From an uncultured Eubacteriales bacterium (GTDB lineage Bacteria; Bacillota; Clostridia; Oscillospirales; Oscillospiraceae), in assembly GCA_900543085.1 (NCBI GenBank), contig UQQF01000022.1:1-30184 (forward strand): a stretch of DNA of 30,184 nt, written 5' to 3'. The notes under the pieces were generated by a model. That model was not told the origin of the DNA. It did no database searches and worked only from the letters and a program-made list of their open reading frames with translations. The translations under genes and the position numbers were made by a program. How positions within the stretch are numbered: position 1 is the stretch's first letter; each line of letters opens with the position of its first letter. This document shows, in pieces, positions 23,795 through 30,184 of this stretch.

Positions 23795-24949
23795 TTAGCT
23801 GTCTTTCTCCAGAGTGTAGAGCTTGTCAAGCAGCTCGGTGCGGCTTCTGACTCCGGCTTTTCGGAAGGCATTTGAAATGTGGATTTTCACGGTGTTGATG
23901 CTGATGAACATCTTGTCGCATATCTCCTGGTTGCTGAGGCCGCTGACTATGCCTTCGACCACCTGACGTTCCCGGTTGGTAAAGCCGAGCTTGTCCATGG
24001 TGGACTTGGAGATATTCATATTCGCCTTGTAATTCTTGTCGGAGACGATATAGACGCAGGTGGTCATTTCGCGGTAGTTGATACCGGATTTGGAGCGCGG
24101 GTAGAAGCTTGCCTGCTCGCCGTCGAGCATGTGATCCATGTTTGCAAGCGCTTTTCCGGGGTTGCTTATGGTCTGTATGGTGAACAAAAACCGGTTGATG
24201 CGCACGTTTTTGCTCTGGCCGAAGTTGAGAACGTCGTACTGGAAGTGCTTGTACAGCTCGTTTAAATAGAACGCGCTGTAGAACCTCGGGTCTGGATATC
24301 CAAGCTCTTTGAGGTACTCCTTTGCCAGGTCGTTGGCGTAGGTGACGTTGTCAAGATTTTCGACTATCATAATGCCGAGAGGGAAGAAGTTGGTGCAGCT
24401 TTGCAGCAGCTTCATGGTGTTTTGCAGGTTCCAGATTTTCAGATAGTTGTCCTCAGCGATGGAGATAGGCTCCGGCAGCATGCCGATAAGCTCCAAGTCC
24501 CCGTCGCTGAAAGTGCCCTCCTCAAGGAAAAGCGTGAGGTACACGACGTATCCGCGCTTGTCCGGGAGATGGATAAAAAGTATTAGACAGTCGCTCAGAC
24601 CGTGGGGCTTGAGTATGGAGCGGTAAAGCCGGGTGCGTTTGTACTCGGTTGTGCGGCTCAATATCCAGAGGTCTTTGTCCAGCTTGTAGGGGGAGTCCAC
24701 GGCCTGCATGGCCTTCAGAAACTCCTGCGCGAAGGTCATGTCCACACCGTTTGTGGAGATGTTGGGGGAGAGCGTGCGCTCGTTTATATTGCCCAGAAAG
24801 CCCAGTATGGCCTTGTTGAAGTTGAAATGCTGCCCCAGCAGGCGGAGTATGCTGAACTTGAACAACTCGTCCGAGGGACGATCCAGGTACAGTTTCAGCA
24901 GCTCGTTCTGGAAGGCGTAGATTTGTCTGAAGTCTTTTTCAACCAGCAT
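23795..24949 (-). CDS. LuxR-family transcriptional regulator
   Basis: 384 residues from the ATG at 24949 (SD gaggtg); a GTG at 24958 is possible. The last 65 residues are a LuxR/GerE helix-turn-helix: LGFTNRERQVVEGIVSGLSN, then QEICDKMFISINTVKIHIS and NAFRKAGVRSRTELLDKL. The first 320 residues are not a receiver domain: they contain a GAF/PAS-like stretch (residues about 30-180, then GIMIVENLDNVTYANDLAKEYL), probably a ligand sensor. Base composition is visibly lower in GC than in neighbours. It lies between two metabolic operons and is transcribed away from the plus-strand one, so it likely controls one or both. Confidence 0.88.
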   Translation of the reverse strand: MLVEKDFRQIYAFQNELLKLYLDRPSDELFKFSILRLLGQHFNFNKAILGFLGNINERTLSPNISTNGVDMTFAQEFLKAMQAVDSPYKLDKDLWILSRTTEYKRTRLYRSILKPHGLSDCLILFIHLPDKRGYVVYLTLFLEEGTFSDGDLELIGMLPEPISIAEDNYLKIWNLQNTMKLLQSCTNFFPLGIMIVENLDNVTYANDLAKEYLKELGYPDPRFYSAFYLNELYKHFQYDVLNFGQSKNVRINRFLFTIQTISNPGKALANMDHMLDGEQASFYPRSKSGINYREMTTCVYIVSDKNYKANMNISKSTMDKLGFTNRERQVVEGIVSGLSNQEICDKMFISINTVKIHISNAFRKAGVRSRTELLDKLYTLEKDS

Positions 24950-24984
24950 CTGACTCACCTCACGATAGTCCTTTTAGGTGCAAG

Positions 24985-25005
24985 GGTTAGTAAAATACTA
25001 TAACC
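24985..25005. promoter_or_regulatory. Imperfect palindrome just downstream of the LuxR gene start site
   Basis: GGTTAGTAAAATACTATAACC has five perfect outer pairs (GGTTA/TAACC) and a near-symmetric centre. It would lie at about +5 to +25 of the regulator transcript, a position suited to autorepression. A related half-site (ggttgatag on the minus strand) occurs near 23648-23656 before the other operon. Confidence 0.35.
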
Positions 25006-25016
25006 TAACTCAGAAT

Positions 25017-25045
25017 ATAATACTCTTCGCTGCCAAGAATGTCAA
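25017..25045 (-). promoter_or_regulatory. Promoter of the LuxR-type regulator gene
   Basis: On the minus strand: consensus -35 TTGACA (25040-25045), 17-bp spacer, -10 TATTAT (25017-25022). Predicted start near 25010, about 60 bases before the ATG. Confidence 0.75.
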
Positions 25046-25079
25046 TTATATAACCCTTTGACACCAAAAACCGCCCGGT

Positions 25080-25105
25080 GAGAGCTCTCGGGGCAGAAAT
25101 ATAGT
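25080..25105 (+). promoter_or_regulatory. Candidate activated promoter of the dehydrogenase-flavoenzyme operon
   Basis: A 10-bp perfect palindrome gagagctctc (25080-25089) sits where a -35 should be, and a -10 TATAGT lies at 25100-25105. There is no good -35, which fits an activator-dependent promoter with the palindrome as operator. The predicted leader is about 115 bases. Confidence 0.3.
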
Positions 25106-25226
25106 AAGAACGGGTAATTGTTTGACGGCGATTACGTTGATATATTTTTGACAGAAAGGTTTGCTGCTCATCGGGCGGGCGGCGTCGGACGTGAACAATG
25201 AACAAATTTTACAGGAGGCAAGTTTG

Positions 25227-26417
25227 ATGAACAACTTCAGCTATTTCTCCACGGTACGCACTATGTTCAACAACGATCTGGCGGAGGGGCTTGCGGAGGC
25301 GCGGAAGGTGCTGGGGGTCAACAAGGCCATGATCATGACCGACCCCGGCGTCGCGGCTCTGCCCATTTGGGGCGAGATGCTCCAGGCCATGGACTCCATA
25401 GGCTTCGCGTACGAGACCTTTACCAACGTCAAGCCCAACCCCACCGATGTGACCATGACCGAGGCGGCAAACGCGCTGAAGGCCACGGACTGCGACGTCG
25501 TGATAGGCTTCGGCGGCGGCAGCGCCATCGACACGGCCAAGGCCGCGGCTCTGCTGGCCACTAATGCCGGCGAGCTGAGCGACTACTACGGCATGAACAA
25601 GGTCAAGAACCGCTGCCTGCCGCAGCTGATGGTCACCACGACCGCCGGCTCCGGCGCGGAGGTCACGCAGTTCATCTCCATCGTGGACACGAAGCAGCAG
25701 ACAAAGCAGCAGATAGGCTCCCCCTACTGCGTGGCCGACGTGGCGCTGCTCTGCCCCACGCTGCTGAAGAACTCCCCGCGCTCCGTCACCGCGGACGCCG
25801 GCTTCGACGCCCTGGCGCACTGCATCGAGGGCTTCATCGGCCGCCGCGCCAACCCGATAACCGACGCCATCGCCATCAAGACCTTCGGCATGATCTGCGC
25901 CAACCTGCTGACCTTCGTCAACGACCCGAACAACATAGAGGCGGCCAGCAACATGGTTCTCGCAGCGCACATGTCCACCATGATAGCCAGCAACATCGGC
26001 ACCGGCGACGGCCACAACATCGGTCTCGCGATAGGCGGACGCTTCAACATATCCCACGGTACGACCCTGGCGGTGCTGCTGCCGCACGTCCTCGCGTTCA
26101 ACGTGGAGGCAGCCAGCGCCAAGCTTGCCGAGGCCGCGCGCGTGATGGGCATCGACACCGGCGCAATGACCGAGCTGGAGGCCGCCAAGGCCTGCGTGCT
26201 CGCCATACAGAAGCTGCGCGACGACCTGCAGCTCCCCGATAACTTCAGGGACTACGGCATGACCGCCACCGAGGACGACCTCGAGGCCGTCGCGGACACC
26301 GCCGAGTACAAGAACAAGGTCGGCGCCAGCGCCGGCAGCGCGCCGCGCAAGGGCACGCGCGAGGACTTCAAGCGCATCGCCCTCGACGCGTACAACGGCA
26401 AGAAAGTAGAGTTCTGA
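25227..26417 (+). CDS. Iron-containing alcohol dehydrogenase (intact)
   Basis: 396 residues from the ATG at 25227 with the SD aggagg eight bases upstream. Group III metal-dependent alcohol dehydrogenase: an N-terminal Rossmann-like domain with GFGGGSAIDTAK (95-106), TTTAGSGAE (137-145), and a complete set of metal ligands D194 and H198 (FDALAHCIEG), H263 (GDGHNIG) and H277 (NISHGTT). It interconverts an alcohol and an aldehyde or ketone with NAD(P)H in the cytoplasm; the substrate cannot be inferred. The ligand set is complete, unlike the two decayed paralogues on the minus strand, from which it is clearly diverged. It precedes a flavoenzyme gene by 83 bases and is probably cotranscribed with it. 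Confidence 0.93.
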   Translation: MNNFSYFSTVRTMFNNDLAEGLAEARKVLGVNKAMIMTDPGVAALPIWGEMLQAMDSIGFAYETFTNVKPNPTDVTMTEAANALKATDCDVVIGFGGGSAIDTAKAAALLATNAGELSDYYGMNKVKNRCLPQLMVTTTAGSGAEVTQFISIVDTKQQTKQQIGSPYCVADVALLCPTLLKNSPRSVTADAGFDALAHCIEGFIGRRANPITDAIAIKTFGMICANLLTFVNDPNNIEAASNMVLAAHMSTMIASNIGTGDGHNIGLAIGGRFNISHGTTLAVLLPHVLAFNVEAASAKLAEAARVMGIDTGAMTELEAAKACVLAIQKLRDDLQLPDNFRDYGMTATEDDLEAVADTAEYKNKVGASAGSAPRKGTREDFKRIALDAYNGKKVEF

Positions 26418-26429
26418 GCACTGGCTGAC

Positions 26430-26458
26430 CGGGGGCGGAAGCACACTCCCCGCCCCCC
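26430..26458 (+). other. Hairpin between the dehydrogenase and flavoenzyme genes
   Basis: gggggcgg pairs with ccgccccc across a short loop. No T-run follows. It may slow or partially terminate transcription, or protect the upstream message. Confidence 0.35.
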
Positions 26459-26500
26459 TGGTTCAGCGGCGAGAGAGGCAACAGACAAAGGAGACATATT

Positions 26501-28522
26501 ATGTACGAGAAGCTTTTCAGCAAGGGGAAGATAAACGGCTGCGTGCTGCGCAACCGCGTCATCCTCTCCCCGATGGACGACACCCTGGGCACCGCCACCG
26601 GCGAGATCTCGCAGCGTGCCATCGAATACTACGCCGCCAAGGCCAAGGGCGGCACCGGACTCATCATCGTCGGCTACATAGCCGTCGTAGGCCCCGAGCT
26701 GGGCGGCATAGCCATGAGCGGCGAGACGCACCTCATCACGCTCAACGACCGCCACGCCATGAGCATCCTGGCCGAGCGCGTGCACGAGTACGGCGGCAAG
26801 GTGTTCTGCCAGCTCAACCACCCCGGCCGCAAGACCGCGCCGGAGTACAACGAGGGACACATGCCCGTGTCCGCCACGGCCATGCCCAGCAAGATGGTCG
26901 GCAAGACCGCTCCCTGCCACGAGCTGACCGTGGACGAGATTCACCGCATAGAGGACGGCTTCGCCCGCGGCGCCGAGCACGCCTTCAAGGCCGGCTGCGA
27001 CGGCATCGAGATACACTGCGGCCACCACTACCTGATGAACCAGTTCCTCAACCCCGTGCGCAACGAGCGCACCGACGAGTACGGCGGGAGCATGGAAAAC
27101 CGCTGCCGCATAGTGGTCGAGACCGTCGAGAAGATACGCGAGCTGGTTCCCGCGACCTTCCCTGTCACCGTGCGCCTGCCGCTCTTTGACGGCGAGGGCT
27201 ACGAGGGCGAGAACACGCTCGACGACTACATAGAGATCGCAAAGCACCTCGAAGCCCACGGCGTGGACGCGTTCAACACCACCATCGGCTCGGCCGACCG
27301 CACCGGCTCGCCGGAGATGAAGGCCGGCTGGCGCAACGAGTACTACAAGAAGTTCAAGGCCGCGCTGCACGTGCCCATCTACGGCCCCAACGAGGTCAAG
27401 ACCCCCGACGAGGCCGAGCAGTTCCTCGAGGAGGGCGTCTACGACTTCCAGATACTCGGCCGCGCGCACAGCGCCGACCCCGAGTGGTGCAACAAGGCCA
27501 GGAGCGGCCATGCCGAGGACATCCGCCCCTGCATCTCCTGCAACTACTGCCTCTACCGCGTCACGGCCGAGGACGCGCAGATCCGCTGCGCGGTCAACCC
27601 GCTGCTCGGCCGCGAGGTGGACAACCTCCAGCCCATGAAGCCGGGCGAGGGCACCGTCATAGTCATCGGCGCCGGCCCCGCCGGCATCCAGAGCGCCATG
27701 ACGCTGACTGAGCGCGGCTACCACGTGGAGATGTACGACAAGCGCGACGAGCTGTGCGGCAGCCTCAACCTGGCCAACAAGGCGCCCAACAAGTTCCGCA
27801 TGGACAACCTGGTGCACTGGTACCGCCGTCAGGTGGAGAAGAACCCGAACATAACCGTCCACCTGAACACCGAGATAACCCCCGAAAAGCTCGACGAGCT
27901 CGCCGCCATGAAGCCGCACGCCGTCGTCCTCGCCTGCGGCGGTCAGCCGATAGTCCCCGGCCGCATCCCCGGTATAGAGAAGGGCATAGCCAGCTTCGAC
28001 GTGCTGCGCGGCGACGTGAAGCTCACAGGCAAGCGCGTCGCGGTCATCGGCGGCGGCATGACCGGCCTGGAGACCGCCGAGCGCCTGGCCGAGGACGGCA
28101 ACGAGGTCATAGTCGTGGAGATGGCGCCTATCGTCGGCAACGGCATCTTCTACTACAACGTCGTCAAGACCCAGCAGTTCCTCACCGAGCGCGGCGCGAC
28201 CATCAAGACCAACACCGCCCTGCGTGAGATCAAGGACGGCGCGATAGTCGTCGAGCCCTGGCACGGCAAGTTCGTCTCCGCCAGCCTGAAGGGTATGCGC
28301 AACATCAACGGCTACGTCGCCGCCGGCGAAGCCGAGCAGACCGGCCCCTACGAGATATCCGTGGACTGCACCGTGCTCAGCCTGGGCATCCGTCCGGACT
28401 CGAGTCTGCTCGAGGAGCTGGAATCCCGGTTCGAGAACGTCGTGGCCACCGGCGACTGCGTCAACCCAGGCCGCATAGGCGACGCCACCGGAGCCGCCTT
28501 CCTGGCAGTCAAGAATCTGTAA
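26501..28522 (+). CDS. Old-yellow-enzyme-type NAD(P)H:flavin oxidoreductase with Fe-S and FAD domains
   Basis: 673 residues, the three-part layout of 2,4-dienoyl-CoA reductase, enoate reductase, trimethylamine dehydrogenase and bile-acid enzymes BaiCD/BaiH. The FMN-binding barrel (1-340) has VILSPMD, QLNHPGR and NPVRNERTDEYGGSMENR. A [4Fe-4S] site follows with Cys344, Cys347, Cys350 and Cys363 (CISCNYC then IRCAVNP); the second gap is one residue shorter than the usual C-x2-C-x3-C. The FAD/NAD part (about 385-673) has IGAGPAG, VAVIGGGMTGLE and VVATGDC. It likely reduces an activated carbon-carbon double bond in the cytoplasm. The SD aaaggag lies 8 to 9 bases before the ATG. The substrate is unknown. 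Confidence 0.93.
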   Translation: MYEKLFSKGKINGCVLRNRVILSPMDDTLGTATGEISQRAIEYYAAKAKGGTGLIIVGYIAVVGPELGGIAMSGETHLITLNDRHAMSILAERVHEYGGKVFCQLNHPGRKTAPEYNEGHMPVSATAMPSKMVGKTAPCHELTVDEIHRIEDGFARGAEHAFKAGCDGIEIHCGHHYLMNQFLNPVRNERTDEYGGSMENRCRIVVETVEKIRELVPATFPVTVRLPLFDGEGYEGENTLDDYIEIAKHLEAHGVDAFNTTIGSADRTGSPEMKAGWRNEYYKKFKAALHVPIYGPNEVKTPDEAEQFLEEGVYDFQILGRAHSADPEWCNKARSGHAEDIRPCISCNYCLYRVTAEDAQIRCAVNPLLGREVDNLQPMKPGEGTVIVIGAGPAGIQSAMTLTERGYHVEMYDKRDELCGSLNLANKAPNKFRMDNLVHWYRRQVEKNPNITVHLNTEITPEKLDELAAMKPHAVVLACGGQPIVPGRIPGIEKGIASFDVLRGDVKLTGKRVAVIGGGMTGLETAERLAEDGNEVIVVEMAPIVGNGIFYYNVVKTQQFLTERGATIKTNTALREIKDGAIVVEPWHGKFVSASLKGMRNINGYVAAGEAEQTGPYEISVDCTVLSLGIRPDSSLLEELESRFENVVATGDCVNPGRIGDATGAAFLAVKNL

Positions 28523-28535
28523 GCCCCTGGCGGGC

Positions 28536-28582
28536 ATATTGGGAGCATTTCTCACCGGAATGCTCCCAATATATATTTTCCC
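28536..28582 (+). terminator. Terminator after the flavoenzyme operon
   Basis: A perfect 14-bp stem (atattgggagcatt at 28536-28549, matched at 28559-28572) with a nine-base loop and the following atattttcccc lies 14 bases past the stop codon. Confidence 0.75.
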
Positions 28583-28673
28583 CGGGCGTGTTATCCCCCG
28601 GAGCAGTCCGGCGGCGCCCGCCGGGCTGGGCGGGCATTGGCTCTTAAAAGGGGGCTATAATAGTGAATGGGTC

Positions 28674-28702
28674 TTGCCAAAACGCGGGATATAGTGTAGA
28701 AT
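28674..28702 (+). promoter_or_regulatory. Sigma-A promoter of efp
   Basis: -35 TTGCCA (28674-28679), 17-bp spacer, -10 TAGAAT (28697-28702). Each box differs from consensus at one position. Predicted start about 50 bases before the ATG. A lone TATAAT at 28656-28661 has no matching -35. Confidence 0.75.
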
Positions 28703-28757
28703 ATCTAGGTTAAATCATTTTGCATACTTTTAGATACTGCCATAGGGAGGAAATTAC

Positions 28758-29321
28758 ATGATTTCTGCAGGCGATTTCAGGAACGGCGTCACCTTTGAGA
28801 TGGACGGCCAGGTCATGCAGGTCGTCGAGTTCCAGCACGTCAAGCCCGGCAAGGGCGCCGCGTTCGTCCGCACCAAGATGAAGAACGTCATCACCGGCGC
28901 GGTCGTCGAGACCAGCTTCAACCCCACCGCCAAGTTCGAGGAGGCCACTATCGAGCGCAAGAGCATGGAGTACAGCTATGCCGACGGCAACCTCTACTAC
29001 TTCATGGATCCCGAGAGCTACGAGCTGGTGCCCATCGACGAGAGCCTGCTCGGCGACAGCTTCAAGTTCGTCACCGAGAACATGACCTGCGTGGTCATGA
29101 GCTACAAGGGCAAGGTCTTCGCCGTCGAGCCGCCCAACTTCGTCGAGCTCACCGTCACCCAGACTGACCCCGGCTTTGCCGGCAACACCGCCACCAACGC
29201 CACCAAGCCCGCCACCGTCGAGACCGGCGCCACCGTCAAGGTCCCGCTGTTCATCAACGAGGGCGACAAGATCAAGATCGACACCCGCTCCGGTGAGTAC
29301 CTCGAGCGCGCCAAGGGCTGA
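28758..29321 (+). CDS. efp: Translation elongation factor P
   Basis: 187 residues, the standard length. EF-P binds the ribosome between P and E sites and relieves stalling at polyproline. Three beta-barrel domains are readable: the KOW-like domain (1-65), the OB domain and the C-terminal domain ending [15 protein letters not shown]. The modification loop is KPGKGAAF with Lys32 at the tip, as in Bacillus. The SD agggagg is 8 to 9 bases from the ATG. It is followed after 21 bases by the CD1247-like gene. Confidence 0.97.
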   Translation: MISAGDFRNGVTFEMDGQVMQVVEFQHVKPGKGAAFVRTKMKNVITGAVVETSFNPTAKFEEATIERKSMEYSYADGNLYYFMDPESYELVPIDESLLGDSFKFVTENMTCVVMSYKGKVFAVEPPNFVELTVTQTDPGFAGNTATNATKPATVETGATVKVPLFINEGDKIKIDTRSGEYLERAKG

Positions 29322-29342
29322 GTTTCAGGAGGGCACTATAGC

Positions 29343-29813
29343 ATGAACACTTCCGAGAAGGTCGCTTACGTCAAGGGTCTGGCCGAGGGACTCGGCTATG
29401 ACAACAAGAGCAAGGAGGGCAAGATCCTCACCGCCATACTCGACATACTCGAGGACGTCGCCCACGACATTGAAGACCTCGAGGAAAACTCCTGGAACCT
29501 CGGCGAGGCCATCGACCAGGTCAGCGACGACCTGGCGGACGTAGAGGAGCTCGTGTACGACTTCGACGATGACGACCTCGAGTTCGACGATGACGACGAG
29601 GACGAGGATGATGACGAGTGCTGCGGCTGCTGCTGCGGCGACGAGGAGGAGCCGGTGTTCTACGAGGTCACCTGCCCCGCCTGCAACAACACCATCACCA
29701 TCGACGAGGACGTCCTCAACCTCGGCTCCATCGCCTGCCCCAACTGCGGCGAGGAGCTGGAGTTCGACGGCATAGAAGTCGACGAAGACGAGGACGAGAA
29801 AGAGGACGAATAA
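29343..29813 (+). CDS. CD1247-type acidic zinc-ribbon protein
   Basis: 156 residues. The N-terminal helical domain (1-65: SEKVAYVKGLAEGLGYD, then KEGKILTAILDILEDVAHDI) matches the CD1247 N-terminal domain family of Clostridia, often encoded beside efp. A very acidic linker (66-92, almost all Asp and Glu) holds a Cys cluster ECCGCCCGD (C93, C94, C96, C97, C98), then a zinc ribbon with CPAC (111-114) and CPNC (132-135) and an acidic tail. The function is unknown; a metal-binding or translation- or transcription-associated role is plausible from fold and context. SD is aggaggg upstream of the ATG at 29343. Confidence 0.85.
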   Translation: MNTSEKVAYVKGLAEGLGYDNKSKEGKILTAILDILEDVAHDIEDLEENSWNLGEAIDQVSDDLADVEELVYDFDDDDLEFDDDDEDEDDDECCGCCCGDEEEPVFYEVTCPACNNTITIDEDVLNLGSIACPNCGEELEFDGIEVDEDEDEKEDE

Positions 29814-29827
29814 TCCACCCTCAAAAT

Positions 29828-29857
29828 AAAAAGGACACGCGCGGGCGTGTCCTTTTT
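29828..29857 (+). terminator. Bidirectional-type terminator after the efp operon
   Basis: A perfect 13-bp stem (aaaaaggacacgc and gcgtgtccttttt) with a four-base loop. The T-run is within the 3' arm and continues as TTTTTA. Very clear rho-independent form, 15 bases past the stop codon. Confidence 0.9.
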
Positions 29858-29899
29858 ATGTCTTTACGTAAATTTAACGCGATATATTGTAAATTATAT

Positions 29900-29928
29900 T
29901 TGACATTGTTGCGAAGACGTGGTATGCT
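29900..29928 (+). promoter_or_regulatory. Strong promoter-like site at the right edge
   Basis: Consensus -35 TTGACA (29900-29905), 17-bp spacer, -10 TATGCT (29923-29928) preceded by TGG as an extended -10. It is the best -35 on the plus strand of this window and faces a region without a convincing gene. Confidence 0.65.
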
Positions 29929-29935
29929 ATGTCCA

Positions 29936-30184
29936 GATACTAAGATCTCCTGAGGGATTTCTTTTTGTGGCGACAAAAAGAAACCCCTCAGACTCCAAAG
30001 AGAAAAACGCTTTTTGGGTTGCGATGATTGGGACACGGGGAATAGTGGTCACCACACGGTTCGACATATATAAGTTTGCATCCCTAAGATTTATGCCAGA
30101 TTAGGGTGCAACAAGTTTGCCCCTCTAACGACTGACCACGTAAGCGCTCCGGCGCAAAGCGCCGTCGCGCGAAAAAGACAGCAC
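29936..30184 (+). ncRNA. Hairpin-rich, apparently non-coding stretch at the window edge
   Basis: No frame with a ribosome binding site and recognisable protein was found in the 370 bases after the last gene. The predicted transcript would contain a 19-position stem with one mismatch (29950-29968 with 29973-29991, loop ggcg), a second stem (tgcatccctaa near 30077 with ttagggtgca at 30101-30110, one bulge) flanked by the direct repeat aagtttgc (30072 and 30113), and a GC-rich hairpin near 30149-30166. It may be a structured RNA, a leader of a gene beyond the window, or another interspersed repeat. Confidence 0.35.

Noticed and set aside
26252..28555. A 767-codon open frame antisense to the flavoenzyme gene
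   Set aside because: Its Ala/Val/Leu/His/Gly-rich product mirrors the codon bias of the flavoenzyme, whose domains are all recognisable on the plus strand.
1..30184. tRNA, rRNA or CRISPR array
   Set aside because: No cloverleaf ending in a CCA-type context, no rRNA-like stretch and no regularly spaced direct repeats were found on either strand.

Overview
The window looks like chromosome from a GC-rich (about 60 percent or more by eye), spore-forming lineage of the Clostridia, probably Oscillospirales. The evidence is a Spo0A master regulator, a GerMN lipoprotein, a PBP5-type carboxypeptidase, a yqhQ-prmC pair, efp next to a CD1247-type acidic zinc-ribbon protein, AGGAGG ribosome binding sites and many ATGA/GTGA gene overlaps. 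The genus cannot be fixed from the sequence alone.

Layout. 1-80: right end of an interspersed hairpin repeat abutting a terminator. 94-1573 (minus): a DUF975 membrane protein and a phosphopantetheinyl transferase. 1707-5432 (plus): an OmpR-type regulator and kinase, YqhQ and PrmC, then a 36-codon remnant-like ORF. 5611-9083 (plus): recA, recX, rimO and pgsA, the first three overlapping. 9302-10105: spo0A, whose receiver domain has lost its phospho-acceptor Asp and which has three 10-bp-phased 0A-like boxes upstream. 10297-11007: an unknown two-helix membrane protein. 11020-11317: a 240-bp multi-hairpin element that appears to have split and duplicated a bidirectional terminator. 11317-13095 (minus): a D,D-carboxypeptidase with an unusual cytoplasmic tail. 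13240-17655 (plus): a ComEA-like protein, a second regulator/kinase/GerMN lipoprotein set, an M24 aminopeptidase and a small membrane protein with a possibly masked ribosome binding site. 17671-18667 (minus): a lipoprotein and a membrane-bound XRE regulator.

18848-28522 is an accessory metabolic region. On the minus strand an unknown 344-residue protein, a MatC-like carboxylate transporter and two iron-alcohol-dehydrogenase paralogues form one apparent operon. Both dehydrogenases are damaged: one has an internal deletion with frameshift, the other a Trp-to-TGA nonsense codon. Each also lacks one canonical metal ligand. A LuxR-type regulator follows. Divergent from it is a plus-strand pair, an intact iron-dependent dehydrogenase and an old-yellow-enzyme-type Fe-S flavoenzyme. 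I read this as a regulated module for uptake and reduction or oxidation of a small carboxylate or alcohol, with the left arm decaying; the substrate is unknown.

28674-29857: a clear housekeeping promoter, efp, a CD1247-like protein and a terminator. From 29900 a strong promoter-like site drives a hairpin-rich stretch with no convincing gene, cut by the window edge. No tRNA, rRNA, CRISPR array or transposase gene was seen.
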